A stretch of DNA of 50,298 nucleotides from an uncultured Prevotellaceae bacterium (GTDB lineage: Bacteria > Bacteroidota > Bacteroidia > Bacteroidales > Bacteroidaceae), in the NCBI GenBank assembly GCA_900321965.1, contig ONYA01000014.1:1-50298 (forward strand). Reading direction: 5' to 3'. Each line of letters starts with the position of its first letter. The stretch's first letter is position 1. The notes below the pieces were generated by a model. That model was not told the DNA's origin. It made no database searches and worked only from the letters and a program-made list of their open reading frames with translations. The position numbers and the translations under genes are program-made. Of this stretch, positions 48,202-50,298 are shown piece after piece.

Positions 48202-49983
48202 TTAGTCCAGTTTTAGCACGGCAAGGAAGGCCTTCTGCGGCACCTCCACGTTGCCTATCTGCTTCATACGCTTCTTGCCGCGCTTCTGTTTCTCTAAGAG
48301 TTTGCGCTTACGGCTGACGTCGCCGCCGTAGCACTTCGCCGTCACGTCCTTACGCACCTGCTTCACCGTCTCACGGGCAATGATCTTCGCGCCGATGGCG
48401 GCCTGGATGGCGATATCGAACTGCTGACGCGGTATCAGCTCCTTCAGCTTCTCGCACATACGGCGACCGAAGTTGACGGCATTGTCCTGATGGGTCAGCG
48501 TCGACAGGGCGTCGACGGGTTCGCCGTTCAGCAGGATGTCGAGCTTCACGAGCTTCGACGGGCGGAACGAGTCGACGTGATAGTCGAACGAGGCATAACC
48601 CTTCGAAATACTCTTCAGCTTGTCGTAGAAGTCAATCACAATCTCGCCGAGCGGCAGCATGAAGTGCAGCTCCACACGGTTGCCCGAGACGTACTGCTGG
48701 TCGATCAGCTCGCCGCGCTTGTCGAGACAGAGCGTCATGATCGGTCCGATATAGTCGGCAGCGGTAATGATGCTGGCACGTATGTAAGGCTCCTCAATAT
48801 GGTCTATCAGCGTCTGGTCGGGCAGTCCCGAGGGGTTGTGTACTTCCTTCTCCTCGCCCTGCTTCGTGTAGCATATATAGCTGACGTTGGGCACCGTTGT
48901 AATGACGTCCATATCGAACTCGCGGTCGAGGCGTTCCTGGATAATCTCCATGTGGAGCAGTCCGAGGAAACCGCAGCGGAAGCCGAAGCCCAGGGCTACC
49001 GACGACTCGGGGGTAAAGGTCAGCGAGGCGTCGTTCAGCTGCAGCTTCTCCAACGAGGCACGCAGGTTCTCGTATTCCGTCGGGTCGATGGGATAGACGC
49101 CGGCAAACACCATCGGCTTCACCTCCTGGAAACCCTCGATGGCAGCATCGCACGAACGGTCGACGTGGGTGATGGTGTCGCCCACCTTCACCTCCTTCGA
49201 GTTCTTGATGCCGCTGATGATATAGCCCACGTCGCCCGTCTTCAGCTCGTTGCGTGGAATCATGTCCATCTTCAGCACGCCAATCTCGTCGGCATCGTAC
49301 TCCATTCCCGTATTGAAGAACTTCACCAGGTCGCCCTTGCGGATGGAGCCGTTCACAATCTTGAAATAGGCAATAATGCCTCGGAAAGAGTTGAACACCG
49401 AGTCGAAGATGAGCGCCTGTAGCGGAGCGTCGGGATTGCCTTCGGGATGAGGCACGCGGTCGACGATGGCATCCAGAATCTGGTCGACACCCTCGCCCGT
49501 CTTGCCCGAAGCGCGGATGATGTCCTCAGGGTCGCAGCCAATGAGGTCGACAATCTCGTCCTCCACCTCGTCGGGCATAGCCGACGGCATGTCAATCTTG
49601 TTGATGACGGGGATGATCTCCAGGTTATGGTCGATGGCCATATAGAGGTTCGAGATGGTCTGCGCTTGTACGCCCTGCGTGGCGTCCACCACTAACAGCG
49701 CACCCTCGCAGGCGGCAATACTTCGCGAAACTTCATACGAAAAGTCCACATGTCCCGGCGTATCGATAAGGTTCAGGATATACTTCCCGTCCCCGCGTTC
49801 ATATTCCATCTGTATGGCGTGACTCTTGATAGTAATACCGCGTTCACGCTCCAGATCCATATCATCAAGCATCTGGCCTTCAGTCACTTGGATGGTCTTT
49901 GTCGCCTCCAGTAACCTGTCCGCCAGCGTCGACTTGCCGTGGTCAATGTGCGCTATTATACAAAAGTTTCTTATGTTGTTCAT
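48202..49983 (-). CDS. lepA: Elongation factor 4
   Basis: A 593-residue ribosome-associated GTPase that can back-translocate or help ribosome assembly and initiation. ATG 49983 ([25 protein letters not shown]) puts the G1 loop at about 11-18. G2 (RERGITIKS), G3 (DTPGH), G4 (NKID) and the EF4-specific C-terminal domain (about 490-593, ending [27 protein letters not shown]) follow. It has its own consensus promoter and probably continues into the Crp/Fnr gene. Confidence 0.98.
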   Translation of the reverse strand: MNNIRNFCIIAHIDHGKSTLADRLLEATKTIQVTEGQMLDDMDLERERGITIKSHAIQMEYERGDGKYILNLIDTPGHVDFSYEVSRSIAACEGALLVVDATQGVQAQTISNLYMAIDHNLEIIPVINKIDMPSAMPDEVEDEIVDLIGCDPEDIIRASGKTGEGVDQILDAIVDRVPHPEGNPDAPLQALIFDSVFNSFRGIIAYFKIVNGSIRKGDLVKFFNTGMEYDADEIGVLKMDMIPRNELKTGDVGYIISGIKNSKEVKVGDTITHVDRSCDAAIEGFQEVKPMVFAGVYPIDPTEYENLRASLEKLQLNDASLTFTPESSVALGFGFRCGFLGLLHMEIIQERLDREFDMDVITTVPNVSYICYTKQGEEKEVHNPSGLPDQTLIDHIEEPYIRASIITAADYIGPIMTLCLDKRGELIDQQYVSGNRVELHFMLPLGEIVIDFYDKLKSISKGYASFDYHVDSFRPSKLVKLDILLNGEPVDALSTLTHQDNAVNFGRRMCEKLKELIPRQQFDIAIQAAIGAKIIARETVKQVRKDVTAKCYGGDVSRKRKLLEKQKRGKKRMKQIGNVEVPQKAFLAVLKLD

Positions 49984-50006
49984 TTTCTGTCGTGCCAAAT
50001 AATATG

Positions 50007-50038
50007 CAAAATTACAAAAAAAATCCCATGTACCCAAA
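50007..50038 (-). promoter_or_regulatory. Promoter of lepA
   Basis: On the minus strand TTTG (50035-50038), a 20-bp spacer and TAATTTTG (50007-50014), 24 bp before the ATG. A consensus match. Confidence 0.8.
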
Positions 50039-50112
50039 ATTTTAGAGTTTTTTTATATTTTTAGCGACAACATTATCAACAACTTCAACATCATTCATCA
50101 TTCACGATCCAT

Positions 50113-50140
50113 AAAAAAGCGGAGCAACCGCTCCGCTTTT
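50113..50140 (-). terminator. Terminator of the gene entering from the right edge
   Basis: A perfect 11-bp stem (50115-50125 with 50130-50140) and a 4-nt loop. Its minus-strand reading ends in six T (50113-50118). It lies 3 bp beyond the stop of the partial gene. Confidence 0.85.
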
Positions 50141-50143
50141 CGC

Positions 50144-50298
50144 TTAATCATCGTCGTCGCCGGGATCAGGCTCCGGGTCCGGGTCAGCCTCTGCCTGGAC
50201 GATGCCGTAGGTCTTCAGCGGCGTGCGCTCCTGGTAAGTGTACTTCTTGCCGTCCACCGTCTTGTGCTTCGTCACAATCAGGTCGTGCATCTCGAAGA
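50144..50298 (-). CDS. 3' end of an unidentified gene (partial)
   Basis: Fifty C-terminal residues are visible; the gene enters from beyond the right edge. The frame reads ...EMHDLIVTKHKTVDGKKYTY..., then KTYGIVQAEADPDPEP and ends in PGDDDD followed by TAA. The acidic, proline-rich tail after a Lys/Tyr-rich segment suggests a small basic domain with a disordered end. I do not recognise it. The hairpin terminator just downstream supports a real gene end. Confidence 0.6.
   Translation of the reverse strand, partial: FEMHDLIVTKHKTVDGKKYTYQERTPLKTYGIVQAEADPDPEPDPGDDDD

Noticed and set aside
48490-49422. Open frame of 310 codons on the plus strand
   Set aside because: It is antisense to lepA, a certain gene.

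Overview
The window looks like a chromosomal segment from a Bacteroidota bacterium, most likely a gut or rumen Prevotella-type member of the Bacteroidales. The inference rests on many copies of the Bacteroidota promoter signature (TTTG, about 20 bp, then TAnnTTTG), weak or absent Shine-Dalgarno sequences, and the gene content: DUF4421, DUF1460, GHL10, RecQ with a C-terminal HTH, a type-3 prolyl-tRNA synthetase, a fused HisB, C69 and C1 peptidases, and GH43. I see no rRNA, CRISPR array, transposase, integrase, phage gene or defence locus. One tRNA-Ser(UGA) is present.

Layout. 1-4.2 kb: a Nudix hydrolase and a long RecQ helicase in visibly more AT-rich DNA, then a 5'-truncated HAD phosphatase and a scrap resembling an alpha/beta hydrolase. 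This decayed stretch ends at the 3' side of tRNA-Ser. 4.5-10.8 kb: mutS2, a small secreted lytic transglycosylase, then mtgA and an OmpA lipoprotein on the minus strand, then proS. 10.8-11.6 kb: about 800 bp without a gene, packed with repeats. 11.6-13.6 kb: an outer-membrane protein overlapping a CE1-like esterase. 19.7-13.6 kb (minus): a five-gene run cstA, small OMP, nadC, M23 peptidase, C69 peptidase. 19.8-22.6 kb: GHL10 hydrolase and uxuA. 23.4-31.9 kb (plus): porin, acid phosphatase, uxuB-like dehydrogenase, aminopeptidase P, C1 peptidase, MINPP-like phosphatase, type II pantothenate kinase. 35.5-32.0 kb (minus): MFS transporter and GH43. 35.7-37.7 kb: DUF3298 lipoprotein, rsmG, MBL hydrolase. 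41.1-37.7 kb (minus): Gfo/Idh/MocA oxidoreductase, DUF4421, DUF1460, YkvA. 41.2-47.2 kb: a membrane protein, hisB, an antisense mltF-like gene, then hisG-hisD-hisC. 50.0-47.3 kb (minus): lepA, Crp/Fnr regulator, small lipoprotein. The window closes with the 3' end of an unidentified gene.

Themes are hemicellulose and uronate use (GH43, CE1 esterase, GHL10, UxuA, UxuB), phosphate scavenging (porin plus two secreted phosphatases), and murein turnover (two SLT-type enzymes, MtgA, M23, DUF1460).

The most unusual signal is not a gene. Arrays with a 7-bp period (one mixed 7/8) recur throughout the window. In several operons they fill the gap from the stop codon of one gene to the start codon of the next, with those codons inside the repeat units (hisD-hisC, lepA-crp, ompA-mtgA, pepC-phosphatase, pepP-pepC). 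Others lie at promoters, form long inverted repeats, or sit in frame inside genes for the MFS transporter and the histidine phosphatase. Separately, an 87-bp REPIN-like inverted pair is inserted in frame in the GH43 gene, and a 309-bp nested inverted-repeat element lies downstream of proS.
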